A DNA stretch of 64,000 bases from a virus, in the IMG/VR virus record IMGVR_UViG_3300034284_001491, positions 1 to 64,000 of that record; one strand, 5' to 3'. Below are positions 1 through 6,355 of the stretch, piece by piece. The position numbers and the translations under genes are program-made. Position 1 is the stretch's first letter, and each line of letters opens with the position of its first letter. The notes beneath the pieces were generated by a model. The model saw only the letters and a program-made list of their open reading frames with translations, did not search any database and was not told where the DNA came from.

Positions 1-157
1 AATACTCTTTACCTTTATATTCCGTTTTCCAACTGTCTATCCAATAACATATCCTATTCATTTCTTTAAGGAAGTTTGGCATTTCATTTGAAAAACGTAG
101 TTTAAAGTTTACGCTTTGTCCTTGCATAGATACACCATGCTTCATTGTTTTGTACAT
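1..157 (-). CDS. Unknown small protein, 3' end outside window
   Basis: A leftward reading frame starts with ATG at 157 (MYKTMKHGVSMQGQSVNF...) and stays open for 52 codons to the window edge, so only the N-terminal part is seen. I recognise no domain. The start is supported by a 16-bp element, found ahead of two other leftward genes, that ends 27 nt upstream of this ATG. It is the left-most visible member of the leftward block. Function cannot be assigned. Confidence 0.55.
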   Translation of the reverse strand, partial: MYKTMKHGVSMQGQSVNFKLRFSNEMPNFLKEMNRICYWIDSWKTEYKGKEY

Positions 158-184
158 AAGAGTGAGTTTTAAAGTTAGTAACAA

Positions 185-200
185 TACAAGAGTTTCATTT
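185..200 (-). promoter_or_regulatory. Copy 1 of a 16-bp upstream element
   Basis: Read leftward the element is AAATGAAACTCTTGTA. The identical 16-mer recurs at 669-684 and 959-974, each time a short distance upstream of a leftward start codon. This copy lies 27 nt before the ATG at 157. It looks like a promoter or 5'-leader signal; the role is inferred from position and conservation only. Confidence 0.6.
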
Positions 201-223
201 AATTGTACTTGGAAAATGGGAGA

Positions 224-415
224 CTATTCATCCCCCATTTCTTCATCATACTCAAACTTGCCTGTAATAATAAAGTTCTTTACTTCCTCTTTGTAAGAGT
301 ATTCAATAACTTTATCATTAACTAATACATGATAGGTGGCCCTACCATCCACATCCCCTGCTGGTATCAACAGGAGAGTGGAAGTAATAAGACTATACAT
401 ATCAATCAGCATCAT
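224..415 (-). CDS. Unknown small protein (63 aa)
   Basis: The frame extends upstream to a TTG at 511, but the ATG pair at 415/412 is the likelier start because it overlaps the stop of the upstream gene (TGA at 404-402) by only 14 nt, suggesting translational coupling; the ATG at 400 is an alternative. The N-terminus is short and hydrophobic (MMLIDMYSLITSTLLLI) and the C-terminus acidic (EYDEEMGDE). No known family is recognised. Unlike its neighbours it has no 16-bp element in front, in keeping with cotranscription with the gene to its right. Confidence 0.5.
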   Translation of the reverse strand: MMLIDMYSLITSTLLLIPAGDVDGRATYHVLVNDKVIEYSYKEEVKNFIITGKFEYDEEMGDE

Positions 416-650
416 AAGGTACAGACTCTGGTCTTTCAAAGTATCTCCACCAAAAATCTTGGTCTTCTTCAGATAATTGAGTAAATTCTTCTGTCCATTT
501 AGCCTCCGCAATAATCATTTTGTCATTGATCATATCTCTATAATCACAGACATCTCCTCCTATTGGAGGATTAAACCATGCGGTGGTCAATCTGTCTAAC
601 TCCTCTTGTATATATACAAGATTCGCAAATTTTGGATTAGTGTGTAACAT
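402..650 (-). CDS. Unknown small acidic protein (82 aa)
   Basis: Leftward gene starting with ATG at 650 (MLHTNPKFANLVYIQEELDRL...), rich in aromatic and acidic residues, with DQDFWWRYFERPE near the C-terminus. The 16-bp element ends 18 nt upstream of the start. The next leftward gene overlaps its stop. No domain is recognised. Base composition is slightly richer in G+C than the virion genes, as for the rest of this leftward block. Confidence 0.55.
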   Translation of the reverse strand: MLHTNPKFANLVYIQEELDRLTTAWFNPPIGGDVCDYRDMINDKMIIAEAKWTEEFTQLSEEDQDFWWRYFERPESVPYDAD

Positions 651-668
651 ATTGTGAATTATTAAGAT

Positions 669-684
669 TACAAGAGTTTCATTT
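669..684 (-). promoter_or_regulatory. Copy 2 of the 16-bp upstream element
   Basis: Same 16-mer as at 185-200 and 959-974. Copies 2 and 3 share an extended form on the leftward strand, AACTATnAAATGAAACTCTTGTA, so conservation reaches beyond the core. It lies 18 nt before the ATG at 650. Likely promoter or leader element for the 402-650 gene. Confidence 0.6.
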
Positions 685-698
685 TATAGTTTGTAAGA

Positions 699-733
699 GT
701 GAACAAGGCCAGGATCACCTGACACTTGTCCAC
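699..733. other. Intergenic imperfect hairpin
   Basis: GTGAACAAG (699-707) and CTTGTCCAC (725-733) are inverted repeats with one mismatch. They enclose a second inverted repeat, CAGG-ATCA-CCTG (710-721). It lies just downstream of the leftward gene ending at 742 and upstream of element copy 2. No T-run follows on the leftward strand, so it is not a standard intrinsic terminator; it could be an RNA 3'-end structure or a protein-binding palindrome. Confidence 0.45.
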
Positions 734-741
734 TTTACTTC

Positions 742-942
742 TTAGAAATCACTTTCATCAATTGCTTGAGCCAACAATATTCCTCCGGATAAGGCTATTA
801 TCCCTCCTAGGAATAATGTAACTGGGAACTGTGCTACCTCTTTGTATTCAAGGCAAAACACAAGTGCAATTAATGAAGATAGTACTGCATAGCACAATGC
901 TGTTCCTAGCACTGCACCCAAGAAACTTAAAACATTTTTCAT
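742..942 (-). CDS. Small two-helix membrane protein (66 aa)
   Basis: Starts MKNVLSFLGAVLGTALCYAV... and holds two hydrophobic stretches, about residues 5-28 and 38-58, separated by a short charged loop (EYKEVAQ). This predicts a two-pass inner-membrane protein. The frame extends to an ATG at 984, but that start would place the conserved 16-bp element inside the coding region, so the ATG at 942, 16 nt after the element, is preferred. Membrane topology and size would fit a holin or superinfection-exclusion protein, but nothing specific supports either, and it is not beside the endolysin at 10741. Confidence 0.55.
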   Translation of the reverse strand: MKNVLSFLGAVLGTALCYAVLSSLIALVFCLEYKEVAQFPVTLFLGGIIALSGGILLAQAIDESDF

Positions 943-958
943 AGTGGATTGAAATACA

Positions 959-974
959 TACAAGAGTTTCATTT
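959..974 (-). promoter_or_regulatory. Copy 3 of the 16-bp upstream element
   Basis: Identical to copies at 185-200 and 669-684. It sits 16 nt upstream of the preferred ATG at 942, matching the geometry of copy 2 (18 nt). It is at the left edge of the divergent intergenic region, so it probably drives the leftward block. Confidence 0.6.
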
Positions 975-1043
975 GATAGTTCATGACATAGATAGATAGA
1001 TATTCTTTCTCAAAATATTTTTCTCAATCTAGATTACCTAATA

Positions 1044-1120
1044 GGTGATATGCACTCTGTCAAGTCATAGGGGGTACACCAGTGGAGTGAGCTAGGCCGG
1101 GGGCGGTTCAGTATATCACC
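1044..1120. ncRNA. Candidate structured RNA or folded DNA element
   Basis: An 8-bp perfect inverted repeat, GGTGATAT (1044-1051) and ATATCACC (1113-1120), closes a 77-nt segment. Inside it is a second nested stem, CACTC (1053-1057) with GAGTG (1085-1089), and a small GCC/GGC pairing (1096-1104). The inner part is strongly G-rich against an AT-rich background. The size suggests a tRNA, but there is no T-arm or anticodon arm on either strand. The strand is undetermined. It could be a non-coding RNA, an mRNA leader structure or an origin-type element. Confidence 0.4.
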
Positions 1121-1240
1121 ACTCCCACTCTCTTCTATAGTTGAATTTTTATATGGAAAAAAATTATGTTTATCAACACGGATGTTTATAAGATGTTATC
1201 CAAAATTTGTTTGTTATTATATTATTCCTAACTTTGTCAT

Positions 1241-1417
1241 ATGGATAATAAACTACTACTTGTTAAAGCTTATATGGCTTGGGAGAAAGTTGGATTTGCT
1301 CCCGGTCCTGAGAAAGATGAATATGATAGACTATCTAAGTTAGATATTCAGGATAATGTTGTTGTCCTCCCATCGTGTAATTTAGATGATGAGGATTGTC
1401 TTAGTTGTGGAAGCTAA
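1241..1417 (+). CDS. Unknown small protein (58 aa)
   Basis: First gene of the rightward block: MDNKLLLVKAYMAWEKVGFAP... to ...DDEDCLSCGS and TAA. The protein is acidic with a Cys-rich tail (three Cys in the last 13 residues). No family is recognised. It lies 30 nt upstream of the co-chaperonin gene and shares its less AT-rich composition, so the two are probably cotranscribed and end at the terminator at 1767. Confidence 0.55.
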   Translation: MDNKLLLVKAYMAWEKVGFAPGPEKDEYDRLSKLDIQDNVVVLPSCNLDDEDCLSCGS

Positions 1418-1447
1418 ATGTTCACTAATATTATTAATAAATAACAC

Positions 1448-1738
1448 ATGTGTAAATTTGAACCAATTCCTACAGGAATTATTGTTGAACTTGTTGAGGT
1501 GGAAGAAACCTCTTCTGGAATTATTCTACCTGATGGTAGAAAAGCCTCGGATCTTGATGACTATAAAGGTGAGATTATCCTTAAAGTGGGAAGTGATGTT
1601 GAGAGATTTAAAGAAGGAGATAGAGTGTATTTCTTTCCTTATGCTCAACCCTCCCTTATTAAAGATATGGATGCTAATGGTAAGGTTGTTACCTATATGT
1701 TTTTCAGGGAATCTGATATCATGGCAAAAGTTATTTAA
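1448..1738 (+). CDS. GroES-like co-chaperonin (96 aa)
   Basis: The protein has the length and signature order of the Hsp10/GroES family: an N-terminal strand with a P-x-x-x-x-I-V pattern (residues 7-13), a mobile-loop segment SGIIL at 23-27 that resembles the GroEL-binding I-V-L tripeptide, GEIILKVGSD at 41-50, FKEGDRVYF at 54-62, and the C-terminal ESDIMAKV. Phage co-chaperonins such as T4 gp31 replace host GroES so that GroEL can fold phage capsid protein; a similar role is inferred here. It stands alone, followed directly by a terminator, apart from the structural operons. Its codon use is less AT-biased than that of the fibre genes downstream. Confidence 0.85.
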   Translation: MCKFEPIPTGIIVELVEVEETSSGIILPDGRKASDLDDYKGEIILKVGSDVERFKEGDRVYFFPYAQPSLIKDMDANGKVVTYMFFRESDIMAKVI

Positions 1739-1766
1739 TAATCGGAATCTGTCATTATTTTAAATA

Positions 1767-1796
1767 AAGCCTATAGTTTTCTATGGGCTTTTTTTG
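1767..1796 (+). terminator. Rho-independent terminator
   Basis: AAGCCTATAG (1767-1776) pairs with CTATGGGCTT (1781-1790) across a TTTT loop with one G-T wobble, and a T-run follows to 1795. It ends the GroES-like unit. The T-run is also the start of the promoter-like TTTTTGTATATT motif for the next gene. Confidence 0.85.
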
Positions 1797-1802
1797 TATA
1801 TT
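1791..1802 (+). promoter_or_regulatory. Promoter-like TTTTTGTATATT box
   Basis: The same 12-mer occurs at 29581-29592, and close relatives occur at 48558-48569 and 27449-27460, each 6-29 nt before the start of a virion gene. The TTTG core resembles the Bacteroides -7 box. Probably a promoter for the fibre cassette beginning at 1821, giving a short leader. Confidence 0.45.
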
Positions 1803-1820
1803 AATTTTATAAGTGTATTT

Positions 1821-3146
1821 ATGAAAACATATGTTTGGGAATATTTAAACAGTACTGTTGCTTCTCTATTTAAAAATAGAGGTGGTGGCGGTATTGAATC
1901 AATTCAACCCGGAACAGGTGTGAACATTGATGATAGTGATCCTTCTAATCCAATTATTAATGTTGTTGGTGATGGATCATCTAGTTTACAAGATGTCACT
2001 GATCTAGGTAACAGTACCACAAATGATATTAATTTTAGTGGTGATAGTGTAGGATTATTGTTTGATAATGGAGCAAAATTTCAAAAAGGTACCACTGATG
2101 CAGGACTCGGAGGTTATAAAGGTGTAGCTCAAATTTGCTCAATTAATTATGAGCTAAAATGGGAGGCAGGTCGATTGTTTTACATAGAACAGGATGGATT
2201 CACTATTCGTGAGGTTACACATAATTTTACACAGATACCATCACAAAATGATGATGCAAGTAAAGGATTTGTTATAGGATCAAGGTGGGTATTAGATGAT
2301 GGTACAGTTTATCTATGTTCTGATAATACTAATGGAAATGCTATATGGGAATATGTTTTGCCTCCATATATTCCATTAACTGGAACAGTTAAAAATAAAG
2401 TAACTGGAAATATTCAGGTGGCTACTGATAAAAATGGTTTAATAAGTTTAGAGTATAACAATGGTGATATTATAGGTCTTGGAGTAGATTATGATGGATA
2501 TAGTGCATTATCATTTTACGATGCAGGTGCAAACCAAACTGCTTATTTGTATTTAAGAGGTGGGGATTTATATATTGATAATGTAGATACTGCTCAAAGC
2601 ACTGGAGCGATAATAAGCGTAATTAAGACTCTTCAAACCACCAAAATGACTTTCACCAATGGCACAAATCCTACTGCAACTGGTGCAAGTATTGGTGGAA
2701 ATGTTATTTACGAATTTGGTAATAAAGTATATTATAGCAATACTTTAGAAGCAACAAGTAGGGGATATTCAAAACTGCCATCATACTACTTTATTGATTC
2801 TGCTTCATATTTACAATCGGGAACAAATGCGCCAACGGAACAACAAGTGTTTGAAACTCAAGTAGGTGCTGGAATTGTAACCAAAACAATTAACTATGTC
2901 GCAGTAGGTCACTATCATATTATTTATGATGTTGGTTTATTTACATCATATATACCAAATGCATCATCAAAAGTTAAAGTAATGGTGACCAATGGCAATT
3001 CTGGCAATACAATCATCAATGCCTTTGTGAATACTCCATCCCTATCAACTATTGAAGTCACTATATATACGAGAAACGCTCAAACAGGCAATTTAACGAA
3101 TGGGTTATTGCTAAACACATTTATTGATGTAATGTGGTATGTATAA
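1821..3146 (+). CDS. Tail fibre-like protein (441 aa)
   Basis: The ATG at 1821 is chosen because further upstream the frame begins only at TTG within the terminator. After a short helical N-terminus (MKTYVWEYLNSTVASLFKN) comes a glycine run and fibre-type sequence: IQPGTGVNIDDSDPSNPII near residues 27-47 and SLQDVTDLGN soon after, both typical of trimeric phage fibre shafts. The C-terminal third is beta-rich and probably forms the host-contacting tip or trimer cap. It is the first gene of a fibre cassette running to 10729. Assignment as fibre is by composition and motif; the receptor is unknown. Confidence 0.65.
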   Translation: MKTYVWEYLNSTVASLFKNRGGGGIESIQPGTGVNIDDSDPSNPIINVVGDGSSSLQDVTDLGNSTTNDINFSGDSVGLLFDNGAKFQKGTTDAGLGGYKGVAQICSINYELKWEAGRLFYIEQDGFTIREVTHNFTQIPSQNDDASKGFVIGSRWVLDDGTVYLCSDNTNGNAIWEYVLPPYIPLTGTVKNKVTGNIQVATDKNGLISLEYNNGDIIGLGVDYDGYSALSFYDAGANQTAYLYLRGGDLYIDNVDTAQSTGAIISVIKTLQTTKMTFTNGTNPTATGASIGGNVIYEFGNKVYYSNTLEATSRGYSKLPSYYFIDSASYLQSGTNAPTEQQVFETQVGAGIVTKTINYVAVGHYHIIYDVGLFTSYIPNASSKVKVMVTNGNSGNTIINAFVNTPSLSTIEVTIYTRNAQTGNLTNGLLLNTFIDVMWYV

Positions 3147-3176
3147 TATATTTAATTTCAGAAAAAAATAATTATT

Positions 3177-3206
3177 AACTTTAAATAATATAATCATTCA
3201 AACAAT
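3177..3206 (+). repeat. 30-bp leader repeat, copy 1
   Basis: AACTTTAAATAATATAATCA and the following ten bases recur at 3943-3972 with one difference: ATT here against ATG there at the start-codon position. The copies precede two different small frames, so a leader and the first few codons appear to have been duplicated. Confidence 0.8.
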
Positions 3207-3324
3207 AAATTTTACAGAAGAAAAATTATTACAAATGCTTATTGCAAAATTTGCTTATCTTAATAATGATAATGCAAAAGCATTAGAAGTGTATAATAGA
3301 ATTATTAACAGTAATAAAAAATAA
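3196..3324 (+). CDS. Tiny protein with possible ATT start (42 aa)
   Basis: An intact frame, (I/M)QTINFTEEKLLQMLIAKFAY... to ...RIINSNKK and TAA, fills the gap between two fibre genes. Its first codon is ATT at exactly the place where the duplicated leader at 3943-3972 has ATG. ATT can serve as a rare initiation codon; alternatively the start was lost and this is a decaying gene, or the internal ATG at 3235 is used. The predicted protein is helical. Function unknown. Confidence 0.4.
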   Translation: MQTINFTEEKLLQMLIAKFAYLNNDNAKALEVYNRIINSNKK

Positions 3325-3326
3325 TT

Positions 3327-3944
3327 ATGCCAGTAGAATTCAAATCGAAAATAAAATATGTTTATCAATTATTGAATAGACCTTTAAAAGAGTTTTATAA
3401 ATATATCTCTACTGGAACAGGTGGATTTCAGCATTATATTGGTGAAGAATTTGGAGGTGGGATTATTTTTAATCTTTGGAAAGATGAGAATGGTGAAGAA
3501 CATGGATTAATCATGGCTAAAAATCCTTTAAATAATTCTATATTTAATAATGCAAGATTTTGTTCTATTACAACATCGGCAGGTGCTTCGTCTTTAACAG
3601 ATGGTAAAGCAAATACAGATGCAATTTTAGCACTTCCTAATATTGTTCCTGGTGTAACATTAAGTTCAGCATTAGATTTACAAACATATTCCGAAGGCGG
3701 TTACACAGATTGGTATATGGGTGCAGCATTTGAATATGCTGCAATTTTAGATAATCGTTTTATTGTTGGACAAGCATTAGAAAGAGTGGGAGGTACACCA
3801 TTAACAAATGGTAGAGTTTTTATCTCTTCAACAGAAGTTACTACGTCATGTATTTCAATAGGTGTGCAAGCACAAAATACAGGTACTACAGTTCTAAAAA
3901 ATCAAGGTGTGCCTGATGGTTTTACACCAATTAGAAAATTTTAA
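3327..3944 (+). CDS. Fibre-tip protein with DUF1566/Lcl-like domain (205 aa)
   Basis: The N-terminal ~30 residues (MPVEFKSKIKYVYQLLNRP) resemble a short attachment segment. From about residue 38 the sequence carries the pattern IGEEFGGGIIFNLW...HGLIMA and later GGYTDWYMG, which matches the GGGIIF...HGLI...DWYLPS pattern of the DUF1566/Lcl C-terminal domain family, often found in bacterial and phage surface-binding proteins. A role in receptor or glycan binding at a fibre tip is inferred. It ends directly before the second copy of the 30-bp leader repeat. Confidence 0.6.
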   Translation: MPVEFKSKIKYVYQLLNRPLKEFYKYISTGTGGFQHYIGEEFGGGIIFNLWKDENGEEHGLIMAKNPLNNSIFNNARFCSITTSAGASSLTDGKANTDAILALPNIVPGVTLSSALDLQTYSEGGYTDWYMGAAFEYAAILDNRFIVGQALERVGGTPLTNGRVFISSTEVTTSCISIGVQAQNTGTTVLKNQGVPDGFTPIRKF

Positions 3945-3972
3945 CTTTAAATAATATAATCATGCAAACAAT
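3943..3972 (+). repeat. 30-bp leader repeat, copy 2
   Basis: Matches 3177-3206 except for one base, which here gives an ATG start codon (3962). It covers the leader and the first codons (MQTI) of the 75-aa gene. Confidence 0.8.
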
Positions 3973-4189
3973 TGACATTTTTAATTTTAAAAAGTATTTT
4001 AAACGTAATGGTGATAACAATACAGCCAGAATTGGACACGTAAATAGTGTAATGCCTATTATAGTTGAAGATAATCCAAACGAATTAGGTATTAAACCAG
4101 CATTTATTGGTCAGATTGCAATAGTTAAAGGAACTGAAGCTTGGATTGCTTATAATGATAATGCTTGGGGTAGATTTTTTCTAGATTAA
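3962..4189 (+). CDS. Unknown small protein in fibre cassette (75 aa)
   Basis: Starts MQTIDIFNFKKYFKRNG with its ATG inside the duplicated leader. The rest is a short mixed alpha/beta sequence ending GTEAWIAYNDNAWGRFFLD. No family is recognised. Position between two fibre genes suggests a small virion or assembly protein such as a fibre adaptor. Confidence 0.55.
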   Translation: MQTIDIFNFKKYFKRNGDNNTARIGHVNSVMPIIVEDNPNELGIKPAFIGQIAIVKGTEAWIAYNDNAWGRFFLD

Positions 4190-4206
4190 TCTTTTAGTGG
4201 TTTACT

Positions 4207-6021
4207 ATGATTATAATACCTGGCATTTATAACGCTCAAACGCATATTCCTGGAGGAAATGTCCAAGGGCAAGTTATAACTGTAGGTGCTATATTAAAAG
4301 TAACTGAGAGAGATAGAAGACCATATCCATCTGATCCAGGAACGCCAAGTGAAATTTGGATTGACAATACTGCAGCAATTGGATATGTATGTAAAGAAGT
4401 GGGTCCTAACGGAACAGTATGGGATAGACTTGATGTATTAGGAGATTATGTAGCATTTGGTGATAATGATCCTGGAGTAAATGCTGATATAACTTGGGGA
4501 TATAGACCCGGATCACTAAGATATGCTAGAAATAGTGAAATCTTATGGATTTGTAAAGATAGTACTCAAGGTGCTGCTGTTTGGAATGTATTATCAAGTG
4601 GTGGTAGTGTAGTATCTGTAAATGGACAAACAGGTGTAGTTCAATTATATCTTGATGATCTATTAGATGTAGATGCTCCATTACCTACCAATGGTGATGT
4701 ATTAACCTGGGATTCAGCTACATCTACATGGATTGCTTTAGCTCCTACAGGTGGAGGTGGAACATATACTGTTAATAATGGTCTTATTGCAAATCCTACA
4801 TCTACTAACTTTCAATTAGGAGGTCAAACATTAGGTACTGGAAACTTAATAAGAAATACATATATCACTAATGATGGATATGAATTTAGAATAGATCAGA
4901 CAGGCTCAAGTACATATGCTCTTTATCTAAATCATTCGGGAACAGGTCTAAATACAGGTGCAGGTTTACGTGCAAATGCAGGTGGTATTGCGGTGAGAGC
5001 AAGTTCTCAAGAATCATATGCTTATGAAGGAATTTCGGGTCTTGACTACACTGCTTTTTTAATTAGAGGTAATCAAGTTCCACCTCTTTCTGCAGATAAT
5101 TCCGTTTTAGGAGTGATAAGATTAGATAGATCTACACAAGGAACTGCATTTGGTGGAATAGGTTGTAGTATAGATTTTTGGATTGAACCAAGAAGTTCAA
5201 CTCAAACAGTTCTTAGTACAAGTTTAGCAGCTATATGGGAAAACCCAGGACCAGCAGTTCTTAGCAGATTATCCCGATTTGATATTTATGGATATTCAAA
5301 CGGTGGTCAATTACTTAATACAAGTATAAGAGGTGATGGTAAATTTGTTTTACATCAATATGGACAAACTCCTGCTAATTTTCCAGGAACTCCTATATGG
5401 TCATTAGGTGTAGATGCTTTAGGTAATGTAATAGAATTTACACCAGGTGGAGGTCCTCCAATAACTTATACTGCTGATAATGGTATTACCGAAACTGCAA
5501 ATAATTTTCAATTAGGTGGACCACTTGTTCTTAATACTGTTATAAGTGGTGCTACTAGAGCATATGGAATTGATTTTAGTGAACTTAGTTATATCACTGG
5601 AACTACTGACCAGTTAAATGTAGTAGCTGATAATGGTACAGATAACACACAGCTAGACATATCTGGTGGAGGTGGTCAAATTATTCATACTAATACTGTT
5701 GCAGGATCTCAATCTGCTGTATTACTTCAATCAAGTACAGCAGCATTACAGCAAATTTCTGCTGCAAGTGGTGGATCTATTCAATTTACTTCAGCATTTG
5801 GCTTATTTGGATATTACCATACTCCAGTATTGACCCAAGTTCAATACCAAGTAGAAATTAATTCTGTTGGAATACACATAGTTACACCAAATGTTCAGGC
5901 TTCAACAGCTAGTGTTGGTCAGGTACTTACATTACAAAATGCTACAACAGGACAGGTAGAGTTTCAAACCCCAACAACATCAGGAGATAATATTTCACCA
6001 TTCTTATTAATGGGAGGATAA
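4207..6021 (+). CDS. Large tail fibre protein (604 aa)
   Basis: The N-terminal ~130 residues form an unassigned domain with a repeated layout (PSEIWIDNTAAIGYVCKE... and RNSEILWICKD...), suggesting two related subdomains. Residues ~134-175 carry the classic fibre segment VVSVNGQTGVVQLYLDDL followed by GDVLTWDSATSTWIA, common in trimeric tail fibres. The long C-terminal part is Gly/Thr/Asn-rich beta sequence with a repeated phrase (NNGLIANPTSTNFQLGGQTL and DNGITETANNFQLGGPLVL), so the shaft is built from tandem modules. Probably a main host-recognition fibre; the receptor cannot be predicted. Confidence 0.8.
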   Translation: MIIIPGIYNAQTHIPGGNVQGQVITVGAILKVTERDRRPYPSDPGTPSEIWIDNTAAIGYVCKEVGPNGTVWDRLDVLGDYVAFGDNDPGVNADITWGYRPGSLRYARNSEILWICKDSTQGAAVWNVLSSGGSVVSVNGQTGVVQLYLDDLLDVDAPLPTNGDVLTWDSATSTWIALAPTGGGGTYTVNNGLIANPTSTNFQLGGQTLGTGNLIRNTYITNDGYEFRIDQTGSSTYALYLNHSGTGLNTGAGLRANAGGIAVRASSQESYAYEGISGLDYTAFLIRGNQVPPLSADNSVLGVIRLDRSTQGTAFGGIGCSIDFWIEPRSSTQTVLSTSLAAIWENPGPAVLSRLSRFDIYGYSNGGQLLNTSIRGDGKFVLHQYGQTPANFPGTPIWSLGVDALGNVIEFTPGGGPPITYTADNGITETANNFQLGGPLVLNTVISGATRAYGIDFSELSYITGTTDQLNVVADNGTDNTQLDISGGGGQIIHTNTVAGSQSAVLLQSSTAALQQISAASGGSIQFTSAFGLFGYYHTPVLTQVQYQVEINSVGIHIVTPNVQASTASVGQVLTLQNATTGQVEFQTPTTSGDNISPFLLMGG

Positions 6022-6024
6022 AAT

Positions 6025-6354
6025 ATGGCAACAACATATAAAGTATTAGGACAAATAAGTCCTCCAGCATTAACAGAAGACTTACTATACGCAGTACCTG
6101 CTGCAACTTCAGCAATTGGAAGCTCTATAATAATAGCTAACAGAGGAACATCTGTAGCTACATTTAGAGTTAGTATAGCCGTTGGTGGGGCAGCAACTTC
6201 GAATAAGGATTACATTTATTACGATTTGCCTATTGGTGCTAATGATACATTCATAGCAACAATTGGTATTACATTGGCGACAACGGATGTTGTAAGGGTT
6301 TATGCATCAAACACAAACCTAAGCTTTTCACTTTACGGTTCAGAAATAAGCTAA
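6025..6354 (+). CDS. Small beta-rich virion accessory protein (109 aa)
   Basis: MATTYKVLGQISPPALTEDL... has the order LGQ...LYAVPAATSA...IIANRG...TFRVSIAVGG...YIYYDLPIGANDTF...GITLATTDVVRVYA...LSFSLYG, which I recognise as a compact all-beta domain common beside phage fibre genes. Its function is unproven; it is probably a fibre-associated or decoration subunit. It is 3 nt after the large fibre gene and 1 nt before the next, so all three are cotranslated. Confidence 0.6.
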   Translation: MATTYKVLGQISPPALTEDLLYAVPAATSAIGSSIIIANRGTSVATFRVSIAVGGAATSNKDYIYYDLPIGANDTFIATIGITLATTDVVRVYASNTNLSFSLYGSEIS

Positions 6355-6355
6355 T

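Larger units (their letters stand above)
943..1240. other. Divergent intergenic region
   Basis: About 300 nt without a gene separate the leftward and rightward blocks. It contains the leftward element copy 3, the GC-rich folded segment at 1044-1120, and AT-rich sequence with an AAATTTG box near 1203-1209 that could promote the rightward gene at 1241. It is the natural place for divergent promoters and possibly a replication origin, but no origin motif was identified. Confidence 0.6.

Noticed and set aside
1044-1121. tRNA gene
   Set aside because: The outer 7-bp stem and length fit, but neither strand has a T-arm, D-arm or anticodon loop of the right spacing.
1386-1763. 125-codon frame across the GroES-like gene
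   Set aside because: It is in another frame of a clearly recognised gene and runs into the terminator; the GroES reading has family motifs.
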